The position numbers and the translations under genes are program-made. A stretch of 64,000 nucleotides of DNA. It comes from Periplaneta americana. Taxonomy: Eukaryota > Arthropoda > Insecta > Blattodea > Blattidae. The notes under the pieces are model-generated. The model did not search any database and had not been told where the DNA came from. It saw only the letters and a program-made list of their open reading frames with translations. Below, piece after piece: positions 55,062 to 64,000 of the stretch (positions are counted from its first letter, which is position 1; each line of letters opens with the position of its first letter). The stretch spans positions 186,427,627-186,491,626 of the forward strand of contig NC_091120.1 in assembly GCF_040183065.1 (NCBI RefSeq), in the 5' to 3' direction.

Positions 55062-56547
55062 TAGGGACCGGATTTTTATGTAATTACATATTATATTCCT
55101 TTCAACCTAACCGTATATAAATAACAAATCTTTGCGAAACTTGTAATTACCATTAATATATTAAAATTTGATACTACATATTTATCCCACATTACATATT
55201 ACATAAATCTATATATTTAGGGGTTTTATTCACTTTTACTTCCCTAAAAGGAAAAAAAAAAAATTCTGCTGAGGAAGTTTACAATTTGAAATACACATAC
55301 CGTATCTAAAAAGTCTTTTTACATATCCAAGAAAGGATATATTTCGGGACGAAACATAACGTCCTTAGTTTCAGAAAGTAATAGAGGCACTCATCCCATA
55401 CCGCCCACGTAAATATGAGTGAACAAAAGGCAACCTTTCTCATACAACTACCTTGTATTGTAAAAATCACTGAGAAAGTAGCGTTGTCTTCATGCGGTGG
55501 AGTGGGACTAGGACGACATGATTTGTCTCGAACTATAATTGTTCTGCACACGTCTTAACAAGCCGTTCCCATGCAATTTGCAACCTTACCCACCCTCTTC
55601 CTAATCCTTCCAGGGAAAACCCGTGTCAAGTCCGACATGAGCCGCAATAAAGTAGCCGACTTTCGAAAAGAAGCTGGAGTGAAGGAACAAACTGGAAATA
55701 TGTTGAAAGATTAAAATAAATAGCTTTTCAGGTTATTGCTTGACCTCTTTACTTTAAATTTAGTAGACCTATACGCAAATGGGATTTTCTGAGCAATTAG
55801 AAAGTATGTTCTCGGCTGAATAAGAATGAGACAGGAAAGTCACTTTTCAAACAACAGTGTGTTAGGGCCGTATTCATAGACATTTTTAGCGCGGGCTTCC
55901 GGTGGATGATCAGCGTTTTTCGTATTCATAAACCAGTGTTAGCGATAGAATATGATAGATTTGAATTCTGTATCAGTAACCAGTGGATAGCCGGGGCTAG
56001 CTTAGTACGCTCGTAGCGCGTGCTGCGAAATGTCTATGAATAGCACCCTAAGTGCCTATAGTTAGAGGTTTTAGTGGGTACTTTGTTTCTTACAGGGAGT
56101 AGCTAAAATGCATGTGTCTCACATCTGCTCTTATTTTCTCCTAATCCGGTAAAGCGAAACAGTGCTTGCAGTACTCGTGTCATTCATTTCACTCATTTTT
56201 CTTTAGTTTTAATATTTACAGCATGAAGTGCAAGTGAGTTTATTTACTGTTTTAACTAACTAAAATGGCCTATGTATCTTCAAACCTAACAACAAGAATA
56301 AAATCATGAATTGCGATGGACGAAGCTTTCACTACAGATGGAAAAACGGTAATGTGTCAAGTGTGCGGTAAAAAAGTCGGGTGCTCTATGAAATCACAAC
56401 TGGAGAGTCTTACCTATCCCATACCTGCTAGATATTGATATAAATATTTTCATGATTTTACATATTTTGGTACATATTCAGCTTATTTTTCTTATATAAA
56501 TATGTACATATTTCACACCTTGATATTACATAAAATTCCGGTCCCTA
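55062..56547. mobile_element. hAT element, 1486 bp, perfect 8-bp target duplication
   Basis: The left terminus TAGGGACCGGATTTTTATGT and right terminus ACATAAAATTCCGGTCCCTA are inverted. GTTATCAC flanks both sides (55054-55061, 56548-56555). Inside, at about 56306-56400 (+), D-E-A-F-T-T-D-G-K-T-V-M-C-Q-V-C-G-K-K-V is a BED/CGGBP1-like zinc-finger start, so it is a deleted relative of an autonomous hAT. A TIR-related element is at 59788-61160. Confidence 0.93.
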
Positions 56548-56623
56548 GTTATCACCTTAACTAGTCGTTCGCTTGTGAACCTGGTCGCCCATCCTCTGAT
56601 CATGCGCAGTGTCTCCTTTCTGG

Positions 56624-56848
56624 GACTTAGAAAATATCTGTGCACCACGACTTAGAAAATATCTGTGCACCACGACTTAGAAAATATCTGTGCACCACGA
56701 CTTAGAAAATATCTGTGCACCACGACTTAGAAAATATCTGTGCACCACGACTTAGAAAATATCTGTGCACCACGACTTAGAAAATATCTGTGCACCACGA
56801 CTTAGAAAATATCTGTGCACCACGACTTAGAAAATATCTGTGCACCAC
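56624..56848. repeat. Minisatellite, 9 x 25 bp, essentially identical units
   Basis: The unit begins GACTTAGAAAATATCTGTGC and ends ACCAC. 225 bp hold exactly nine copies with no visible divergence. Confidence 0.97.
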
Positions 56849-56849
56849 C

Positions 56850-57408
56850 AATTATTTCTAAGAATGTACATGAAGTCTCTCGGGTGTGCCACAGACACAG
56901 ACTGCCCCCACTCCCCCATTTTAGCGAGAGTACATAATGAGTGAGCTGTAAGACGTCTGAACATACAGTTTTCAAATCTTATATCTCCTGAATGATAAGA
57001 GGCTAAAGATAAAATACGACCTGATAATGTTGCTTCCCCATACAGCGACTGTGATTAAAGCACGTGCTTGACGTATGTGATGTATGACATTTAGTTTTAG
57101 CGCAGATTATAAGGTACAAAAGTTAGTAGAAAAATATGATGATTCAGTATTATGCAATAATATTATATTCATAGTCGTCATCCAGACTCAAGTGGTTGCC
57201 AATGGATACAAAGTCCGTTTCTTACACATTCTCTGTATTCTATTATTTCTTCTGCTGTTATCTTAATACAGCTTTTTATACGAGTCCAGTACTCATTATT
57301 ATTTTCAGATGTGGATTCTAATGTAGCCTAGGCTTTCTCTTGAAAATTTGCTTCAAATTTGTTCTTTTTTCTGAAGAATTTTTCCATGTTCAATTTTTCA
57401 TCACCTAT
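56850..57408 (+). other. Gene 2 intron 4, unassigned
   Basis: Nothing recognised. Confidence 0.35.
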
Positions 57409-58437
57409 CTTCCTCTTATCTTCTTTTTCTTCTTCTTCTTCTTCTTCTTCTCCTTCTTCTTCATCATCTTCTTCTTCTTCTCCTTCTTCATCATCTTCTT
57501 CTTCTTCTTCTCCTTCTTCATCATCATCTTTTTCTTCTTCTCCTTCTTCATCATCATCTTTTTCTTCTTCTCCTTCTTCATCATCATCTTCTTCTTCTCC
57601 TTCTTCATCATCTTCTTCTTCTCCTTCTTCATCTTCATCTTCTTCTCCTTCTTCATCATCATCATCTTCTTCTTCTCCTTCATCATCTTCTTATTCTTCT
57701 TCTTCTCCTTCATCATCTTCTTATTCTTCTTCTTCTTCTCCTTCATCATCTTCTTATTCTTCTTCTTCTTCTCCTTCATCATCATCATCATCTTCATCTT
57801 CATCTTCATCTTCATCTTCATCTTCTTCTTCTTCTTCTTCTTCTTCTTCTTCTTCTTCTCCTTCATCATCATCTTCTTCTTCTTCTTCTCCTTCATCATC
57901 ATCTTCTTCTTCTTCTCCTTCATCTTCTTCTTCTTCTTCTTCTTCTCCTTCATCATCATCTTCTTCTTCTTCTTCTCCTTCTTCATCATCATCTTCTTCT
58001 TCTTCTTCTCCTTCATCATCATCTTCTTCTTCTTCTTCTTCTCCTTCTTCATCATCTTCTTCTTCTCATTCTTCATCAGCTTTTTCTTCTTCTTCTTCTC
58101 CTTCTTCATCTTCTTCTCCTTCTTCATCATCATCTTCTTCTTCTTCATCATCTTCTTCTTCTTCTCCTTCTTCATCATCATCATCTTCTTCTTCTTCATC
58201 ATCTTCTTCTTCTCCTTCTTCTTCTTCTTCATCATCATCATCTTCTTCTCCTTCTTCATCTTCTTCTTCTTCTTCTCCTCCTCCTTCTTCTTCTTCTCCT
58301 CCTTCTTCTTCATCTTCTTCTTCTCCTCCTTCTTCTTCATCTTCTTCTTCTCCTTCTCCTTCATCATCTTCTTCTTCTTCATCTTCTTCTTCTTCTCCTT
58401 CTTCATCATCTTCTTCTTGTTCTTATTCTTCTTCTTC
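57409..58437. repeat. 1-kb TTC/TCA/TCC polypyrimidine-rich microsatellite
   Basis: Over 1 kb of triplets TTC, TCA and TCC arranged as CTTCTTCTTC-CTTCATCATC modules. All frames are open because stops are nearly absent, giving poly-Ser, poly-Phe/Ile or poly-Lys/Met translations. These are artefacts, not genes. A tract like this can form intramolecular triplex DNA. Confidence 0.95.
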
Positions 58438-58469
58438 GTAAGTATGATCATGTTTCCCCGTCTTTCCAA

Positions 58470-59229
58470 ACTCTGTCTTGGCTAAGGCTAAGCGACCGAC
58501 GAGCCCTGCATTCTCTTGTTCTCTTATTTCAAATTCTGCGCACCGCTACCCCAATCTATTTGACTTCTCGTTTTAAAAAATTATTCGCATATCATCATAA
58601 CAATTTACTCATTATACTCTACCACAAGACATCTTTATATTCTTCATCTTATACAGTTTCAGTTGCTAGAAATTGGAACTCGCTACCGAGTGATGTAAGG
58701 GATCGTTGGACAATAACTCCATTTAGGTCAAAATTACATAAATTCTTACTTAACAAATTAATTGCTGATTAATATTTATTACATATTATAATGAAACTAA
58801 CATCTGTCCATTCCTATTATTATCATTAATTTCTCTAAATAGATTTACAAAACCACTAATGGCAATTACATTAATATTCTCATTATAGAAATATATTTTA
58901 GATTTATATATATATTTTTTTTCTCCCTGTAACATAGTTATATTAAATTAATTTTCATCATTTTACTAGCTATCTCAAACCTCAAATTAATTATAATTGA
59001 TTGAATTAAATTAGCTCATAAATTAAATTACTACTTTACCTTATAGGTTTATCTAAATTTAAATAAATATGTAGTCTACTAGTCGTTAAAACTTAACTGA
59101 AGAATATTGCTGGAGAACCTTTTAAGTGTAGTGTAAATATTCGTAATTTAAATATGTAGTGTATTGATTAAGGCTGGTTGAGTGGAAGAGAAGGCGTTAT
59201 GGCCTTAACTCTGCGAGCGAAAATAAAAC

Positions 59230-59302
<73 letters not shown>
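58470..59302 (+). pseudogene. LINE (family F) C-terminal end with (ATT)n tail
   Basis: After a shifted frame (R-L-S-D-R-R-A-L-H-S-L-V-L-L-F), the frame L-T-S-R-F-K-K-L-F-A-Y-H-H-N-N-L and A-R-N-W-N-S-L-P-S-D-V-R-D runs to a stop at 58770. The 3' UTR ends GAGTGGAAGAGAAGGCGTTA with ATT repeats (59230-59302). Confidence 0.85.
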
Positions 59303-59304
<2 letters not shown>

Positions 59305-59787
59305 ATTTACTTCACCTATCAGCAGGACATGATATGAATTAATATCCGCTCTTGGTAAAGTCTTCGAATTTTTAAAGTAATTTCGGAATCTTTCCTATAC
59401 CAGTATGTAATCCATCTGCTATCTTCTTTCGTCCCTTGGTCATGTCCATGTACATCTTCTTCGTTTATGATGGAAAAATGTATTTCCTACAATCACTGCA
59501 TTTCTTTTACAGAAATTCACCAGCTATCCTCCTCTGTCATTTCCTCATTCCAATCCATATTTTCCAACTGTTCTTCCATCTTGTCCTTCTCCTACAACTG
59601 CTTCCAGTCACCATTAGGATTACGCATGCTCCCTTCTTCTCCTTCTCAACTATCTCTTCCATCTTGTCATAGCTTTCTTCCACTTCCTCGTCTGCTAATC
59701 CACTATGTGGCATATAAACTTGCACTGGCACTAAGTCCATTTTGTTCTCTGGTAGTCTCACCATTATCATCCGGTCATCTACATAAC

Positions 59788-61160
59788 TAGGGAGCGGATT
59801 TTTATGTGCTAAAAAATTTAAATAGACTTATATTTATTTTTTATGTGTTAAAAAGTATGAAAATATTTGCTAAAAATAAAAAAAATATTTGTTTAAATAT
59901 GACAAAAATACCTTACTTAGCTTGAAAAAAAAAATGTTACTAAGTACTCACCAATCACACTTGAATATCAGTTGCTAGTAGTTGTCCGAGAATTGCAGTG
60001 AACAACAAAGATCATTTCCAAATTCTCCATCACAAATGCATGCCCATTATCTCTGAACAACGACTTATGCTGTGAAAACGATCTTTCCACATCACAGGAT
60101 GTCAGACGTGCATATTTAAAGAGAGGAATGTCACAAACACCTACACCGTCAATTTCACCTACAGGCACACCCTCCAATACTTGAGCAACTTTACACACTT
60201 TTTATATGCACTGTTTTGCCGTGAATGCACACGTGAAGCAGCGGCAATGTGCTTGTTTCCAGACAAATGTTGGGTTACCTGAGAGCTCTGATCTGCACTT
60301 ACTGATTTACCACATGGTTGGCAAAATAACACTTTTCCGTCGGTAGTAAAAATGTTTTTAAATTCATCTACATATTGCCGAAGACGCGATCTTAAACTCG
60401 ATTTGATTTTAGGCATCTTAAGAGGCTAATATACATACGTCTTAACGTAAAAAAATGTTTCTAGCTACTGACTGACAATGTCGAAGAAAAGCTTCCTATA
60501 GCGACGCCACCACGTCTACACTACGCAGCTTATGCTTATGGTCCAATAAAGGGGAATGACAACAAGATGTATTTCCTCACTTCATAGGCATGAACGAGAG
60601 GCGAGAGATTTGTTTAAATTAAATAATGTTTATACCCGAGCTCTTATCCGTTGTGTTTCACAAACAAAGCGTGGAATGAAATCATCTTCAGCAACAATAA
60701 ACATTCCTAATTATGTGTTGCAAAATCTCTCCTTCTTGTCCATGTTAATTTATTCTCATATAATAACACTGATATGCTACCCAGCAGTTCTCAGAACTTG
60801 TGGCGATACTATTACGAAAATGGATCACGGATACACCACACAGCGCTTAGAAACACAAAGCAACCAAGAATTCTAGAAAAGATAACGTACTTATGTGTGA
60901 CATAATTGATTTAGTTTTAAAATGTTTAAAAGTTCTTGTAAAAAATTATTTAAGTAAAAAAACTCCAAGATTTATGTGTTTATAATAGATTTCCTGAAAA
61001 TATGTATTTACATAATTTTTTGTGTGAAAATATTGTGTTTTTATGTGAAATAAAATTCGGGATTTAAACTTGAAACTTGACATTCGGAATTTTTAACTTT
61101 GTTAATTGTGTTTTATCACACGCAAAAATAATATTTAATTACATAGAAATCCGCTCCTTA
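59788..61160 (-). mobile_element. hAT element related to 55062-56547, encoding a deleted transposase
   Basis: The left TAGGGAGCGGATTTTTATGT and right ACATAGAAATCCGCTCCTTA are inverted. The flanking 8-mers (TACATAAC, GTCATGGT) do not match well, so the target duplication is decayed or recombined. The transposase remnant lies at 59965-60420 (minus). Confidence 0.8.
59965..60420 (-). pseudogene. CGGBP1-like hAT transposase, N-terminus fused to C-terminus by internal deletion
   Basis: On the minus strand, ATG near 60416 opens a BED-like finger: F-T-T-D-G-K-V-L-F-C-Q-P-C-G-K-S, then V-T-Q-H-L-S-G-N-K-H. The chain soon jumps, with a frame change near 60190, to the hAT C-terminal dimerisation block F-K-Y-A-R-L-T-S-C-D-V-E-R-S-F-S and E-N-L-E-M-I-F-V-V-H-C-N. 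The several hundred residues normally between are missing. Confidence 0.85.
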
Positions 61161-61212
61161 GTCATGGTATCCTTATTCTGGGATTCTAAGATGATAATCA
61201 TGATTTAATATG

Positions 61213-61704
61213 TAGCAATGTGGAGAATAATAGCCAGAGAACGTTATTCGAATCTTCTGCGGCAACTGAAAGTGAAAATTCGCGAGAAGAGGCCGGGTAT
61301 GGTCAAGAAGAAAGTGTTGTTTCATCACGACAATGCACCTGCTCACACGTCTGCAATCGCGGTTGCCATACTACACGAACTGTTCGAATTGTTGTCGTAC
61401 CCTCCCCCTTCCCCACTCACCAGATCTCGCATCCTCAAACTTCTTTCTTTTCCCAAAGCTCAAAACTCACTTGGCTGGGAAGAAATTTTCGTCAAACGAA
61501 GAGGTTATTGCAGCAGCAGAATTTTTTTTTTTTTGCAGACCTCGAGGAATATGTGTACGAGAAAGGTATAGCAGAATTTCAACACCGGTGGACAAATTGT
61601 GTGAATCTCAGGGGAGATTATGTTGAGAAATAAAGAATGTTTCAGAATAGTCCTAGTTTAATTTCTTTGTCAGGCTATTAACTTTTCAAACAATCCTCGT
61701 ATAG
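61213..61704 (+). pseudogene. mariner transposase 3' fragment with right terminus
   Basis: V-K-K-K-V-L-F-H-H-D-N-A-P-A-H-T-S carries the second catalytic Asp region. A frame change leads to P-D-L-A-S-S-N-F-F-L-F-P (third Asp of the D,D34D triad) and A-G-K-K-F-S-S-N-E-E-V. A second change in a T run leads to R-W-T-N-C-V-N-L-R-G-D-Y-V-E-K and stop at 61631-61633. The terminus ACTTTTCAAACAATCCTCGT lies at 61681-61700. The 5' half is absent. Confidence 0.9.
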
Positions 61705-61931
61705 GCCATTCGTTATCTCGTGAAACGTACTTGCGTGTATGTTTCCACTTGCAGCTAGCTAGCTAGTTCACTTACCCTCAACATAAGGTTCTTACTCTCA
61801 GCTACGGCATACGCATTCATTTGGTTCCACGAAATAACGAATGAGCCATACTTCTATAATAAGTACATTAAATTGATGTTTTGTGCAATATTAATTGAGA
61901 TACTGATATGTTCATATTTCCATTATTTCAG

Positions 61932-62092
61932 GTACGTATTTTTTTACATTCTTCCGTACTTGCCTGAACTGATGTTTTCTGCATTTGACTTCCGAGCATT
62001 TGCTATAGTGTTCAGGAGGAAAAAGTCGAAAGATGTTTCACCTGTTAGCGACGATGACATCGAGGCATATAAATACACATTTGGAAAACCAG
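61932..62092 (+). CDS. Epoxide hydrolase gene 2, exon 5 (cap region)
   Basis: Acceptor TTATTTCAG precedes 61932 and donor GTGAGT follows 62092. It completes the split Trp, then Y-V-F-F-Y-I-L-P-Y-L-P-E-L-M-F-S-A-F-D, and ends A-Y-K-Y-T-F-G-K-P-G. Same length and phases as 10972-11132. The next exon (acid Asp, base His) is not found before 64000. Confidence 0.94.
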
Positions 62093-62102
62093 GTGAGTAG
62101 CC

Positions 62103-62107
62103 TAAAC

Positions 62108-62169
<62 letters not shown>

Positions 62170-62330
62170 CTTACTGGCTTTTACGGAACCCAAAGGTTCC
62201 TTGCGTCCTCACATAAGCCCGCCGTCGGTCCCTATCCTGTGCAAGATTAATCCAGTCTCTATCATCATATCTCACCTCCCTCAAATCCATTTTAATATTG
62301 TCTTCCCATCTACGTCTCGGCTTCCCCAAA

Positions 62331-62390
<60 letters not shown>

Positions 62391-62562
62391 TACTTACTTA
62401 CTTACTGGCTTTTACGGAACCCGGAGGTTCATTGCCGCCCTCACATAAGCCCGCCATTGGTCCCTATCCTGAGCAAGATTAATCCAGTCTCTAACATCAT
62501 ATCTCACCTCCCTCAAATCCATTTTAATATTGTCTTCCCATCTACGTCTCGGCTTCCCCAAA

Positions 62563-62639
<77 letters not shown>

Positions 62640-62800
62640 CTTACTGGCTTTTACGGAACCCAAAGGTTCCTTGCGTCCTCACATAAGCCCGCCGTCGGTC
62701 CCTATCCTGAGCAAGATTAATCCAGTCTCTAACATCATATCTCACCTCCCTCAAATCCATTTTAATATTGTCTTCCCATCTACGTCTCGGCTTCCCCAAA

Positions 62801-62851
<51 letters not shown>

Positions 62852-63023
62852 TACTTACTTACTTACTGGCTTTTACGGAACCCGGAGGTTCATTGCCGCC
62901 CTCACATAAGCCCGCCATTGGTCCCTATCCTGTGCAAGATTAATCCAGTCTCTATCATCATATCTCACCTCCCTCAAATCCATTTTAATATTGTCTTCCC
63001 ATCTACGTCTCGGCTTCCCCAAA

Positions 63024-63078
<55 letters not shown>
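62103..63078 (-). repeat. Four-unit tandem array of a LINE 3' end separated by (AAT)n
   Basis: Four ~165-bp copies of the 3' end of the 36899-38468 LINE (GGCTTTTACGGAACC to CGGCTTCCCCAAAGG) start near 62174, 62405, 62645 and 62867. They are separated by 45-70 bp of AAT repeats, so the period is ~220-240 bp. Units 1 and 3 share CCCAAAGGTTCC and CCGTCGG. Units 2 and 4 share CCCGGAGGTTC and CCATTGG. Confidence 0.93.
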
Positions 63079-63081
<3 letters not shown>

Positions 63082-63630
63082 TATTGCTAGAATAAAGATA
63101 CATATTGTTTTTTATATAATAATCACTCTAACACCCTCAGAAAGAATAAGTTTCATACTCGTGCTGAAGGGGCATTTCACATAATTTTGATACATTTTAT
63201 TAAATAATTGAATAAAAAATAAAAAAGAAAGAAAAAGAAAAGCATAGATATCACAATAATTGGAACTTTAAGTTTTCTCTCTAAACAGTATAATTTTTAA
63301 TTGATTTTTTTTTAATAAGGAGCATTAGCAAATTGTATGTCTGGGAATTTAGCTGTTTTCTTGTTATAAAGCTTTGGACCGAAGTTGCTAAACAGTGATT
63401 ATAAGCTATATTATGGTATATTTAGGTTCTGTCAAGCGTATCTTGTCTGATCTTTTGGTTTTATGTTTATATGTACAGTAGACTGCAAATTAAATATATT
63501 TCGGTTTTTATGTACGAAGTTCAAAAAGACATTGTTATAAATTTGATGGATATCAAATACTCTAAATTTTCAATACAACAGTTCTGAAAGATATTCAAGA
63601 GGTTTATTAAGACATATTTTTTATTATTCT
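63079..63630 (-). pseudogene. Degraded LINE C-terminus
   Basis: The minus strand reads, with stops, V-F-D-I-H-Q-I-Y-N-N-V-F, F-V-H-K-N-R-N-I-F and F-G-P-K-L-Y-N-K-K-T-A-K-F-P, a LINE C-terminal layout. Its 3' UTR adjoins the last AAT tract, so that tract is probably its tail. Confidence 0.65.
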
Positions 63631-63639
63631 TTCCTGCAG

Positions 63640-64000
63640 CAGTGTTATTCGCATGAAGGAGATACTTGAGTCGCTTAAGAAACTTCTTGCCCCAGCAACT
63701 AAAACTTACCCTAGTACAAACCCTAGTAATGCCGCATTTCGATTATTGTGACGTTTTGTTAAGTGACCTAAGTTCTGAACTGTCAGTCAAGTTACAGCGA
63801 GTTCAGAATATTTGCGTCAGATACGTGTGCAACATCCGACGATATGATCACATATCACCGTCCTTCGCAAGTCTTTCGTGGCTCCGACTTAAAGAACGCA
63901 GAACTTTACACTCTTTGTCTTTGCTCTTTCGAATTCTGCACACTTCAACAGCAAATTACCTTTCGTCTCGTTTCTCTTATCTATACTCTAACCACGACGT
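63640..64000 (+). pseudogene. LINE (family F) fragment, runs off window
   Basis: Across small frame changes: L-K-L-T-L-V-Q-T-L-V-M-P-H-F-D-Y-C-D-V-L-L-S-D, then L-Q-R-V-Q-N-I-C-V-R-Y-V-C-N, and L-K-E-R-R-T-L-H-S-L-S-L-L-F. Same blocks as 42980-44215 and 58470-59302. Confidence 0.85.

Larger units (their letters stand above)
31242..62092 (+). other. Gene span: epoxide hydrolase 4-like gene 2 (3' end outside window)
   Basis: Five exons join in frame (183+125+113+169+161 nt, about 250 codons) to give the first two-thirds of an EPHX3/EPHX4-type epoxide hydrolase. Order: hydrophobic N-terminal anchor (roughly residues 12-29), P-P-K-C-L-K-D-E-A-L-G-V-H-G-Y linker, oxyanion H-G-F-P (82-85), [11 protein letters not shown] (110-120), nucleophile H-D-W-G-G (Asp151), and cap start. 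The exon with acid Asp and base His must lie beyond 64000. Introns are 5.5-10 kb and packed with transposons, so the gene spans well over 31 kb. No stop codon or frameshift is seen in any exon. Confidence 0.92.

Noticed and set aside
57340..58485. Very long open frames (over 350 codons) on both strands rich in Ser, Phe/Ile or Lys/Met
   Set aside because: They are translations of a stop-free TTC/TCA/TCC microsatellite, are open in several frames at once, and have no splice or domain context.
62033..63028. Poly-Asn frames ending in H-L-P-Q-I-H-F-N-I-V-F-P
   Set aside because: Antisense translation of LINE 3' ends plus AAT repeats; not a gene family.
1..64000. CRISPR array, operon, prophage or bacterial features
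   Set aside because: Introns, SINEs, LINEs and hAT/mariner elements show a eukaryotic genome. The only regular array of short repeats (56624-56848) has no spacers.

Overview
The window is animal nuclear DNA, most likely from a large, repeat-rich insect genome. A cockroach (Blattodea, Periplaneta-like) fits best. The reasons are short coding exons with GT-AG introns of several kb, insect-type tRNA-derived SINEs, LINE reverse transcriptases, hAT and mariner relics, and abundant AAT/ATT microsatellites. The species guess rests on remembered resemblance of the LINE and SINE families and was not searched.

Two cellular genes are recognisable, both on the + strand and in tandem. Both encode alpha/beta-hydrolase-fold epoxide hydrolases of the EPHX3/EPHX4 type (membrane-anchored microsomal-like enzymes, not juvenile-hormone epoxide hydrolases). 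Gene 1 enters already in progress: exons at 6738-6850, 8923-9091, 10972-11132 and 12973-13247, and a probable last exon ending at 14508. Its first two coding exons must lie to the left of the window. Gene 2 starts inside the window: exons at 31242-31424, 39026-39150, 49133-49245, 54794-54962 and 61932-62092. It runs off the right edge without its last exon(s). The three exons visible in both genes have identical lengths (113, 169, 161 nt) and identical intron phases, so the pair arose by tandem duplication. Together they show the oxyanion HGFP motif, the nucleophile Asp in HD(Y/W)GG, and the acid Asp and base His.

Most of the rest is transposable-element material, often nested. It includes LINE fragments of at least five families, tRNA-headed SINEs, three hAT-type elements whose 8-bp target duplications are directly visible, a ~1.1 kb TA-inserting DNA transposon family present in four near-complete copies plus one solo end, mariner pieces, MITEs, and several long foldback (inverted-repeat) elements. 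Gene 2 intron 1 holds a three-level nest: a LINE inside a TA-flanked TIR transposon inside a broken hAT transposase gene. Removing the middle element restores the reading frame at the junction. Intron 5 of gene 2 opens with a four-unit tandem array built from a LINE 3' end plus an AAT microsatellite.

The most interesting signal is a set of hammerhead-ribozyme-like motifs in at least five unrelated-looking repeat contexts (5570-5613, 6027-6070, 8171-8231, 9367-9405, 11752-11797, 19933-19972, 27891-27934, 29473-29516). Each has the CUGANGA and GAAA core strands, a stem I whose sequence differs between families but stays largely complementary, a (near-)palindromic stem III, and an NUH triplet at the cleavage position. 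They share one deviation from the usual core: an extra U before stem II. This looks like a Penelope-like/retrozyme-type ribozyme population packaged in foldback repeats.
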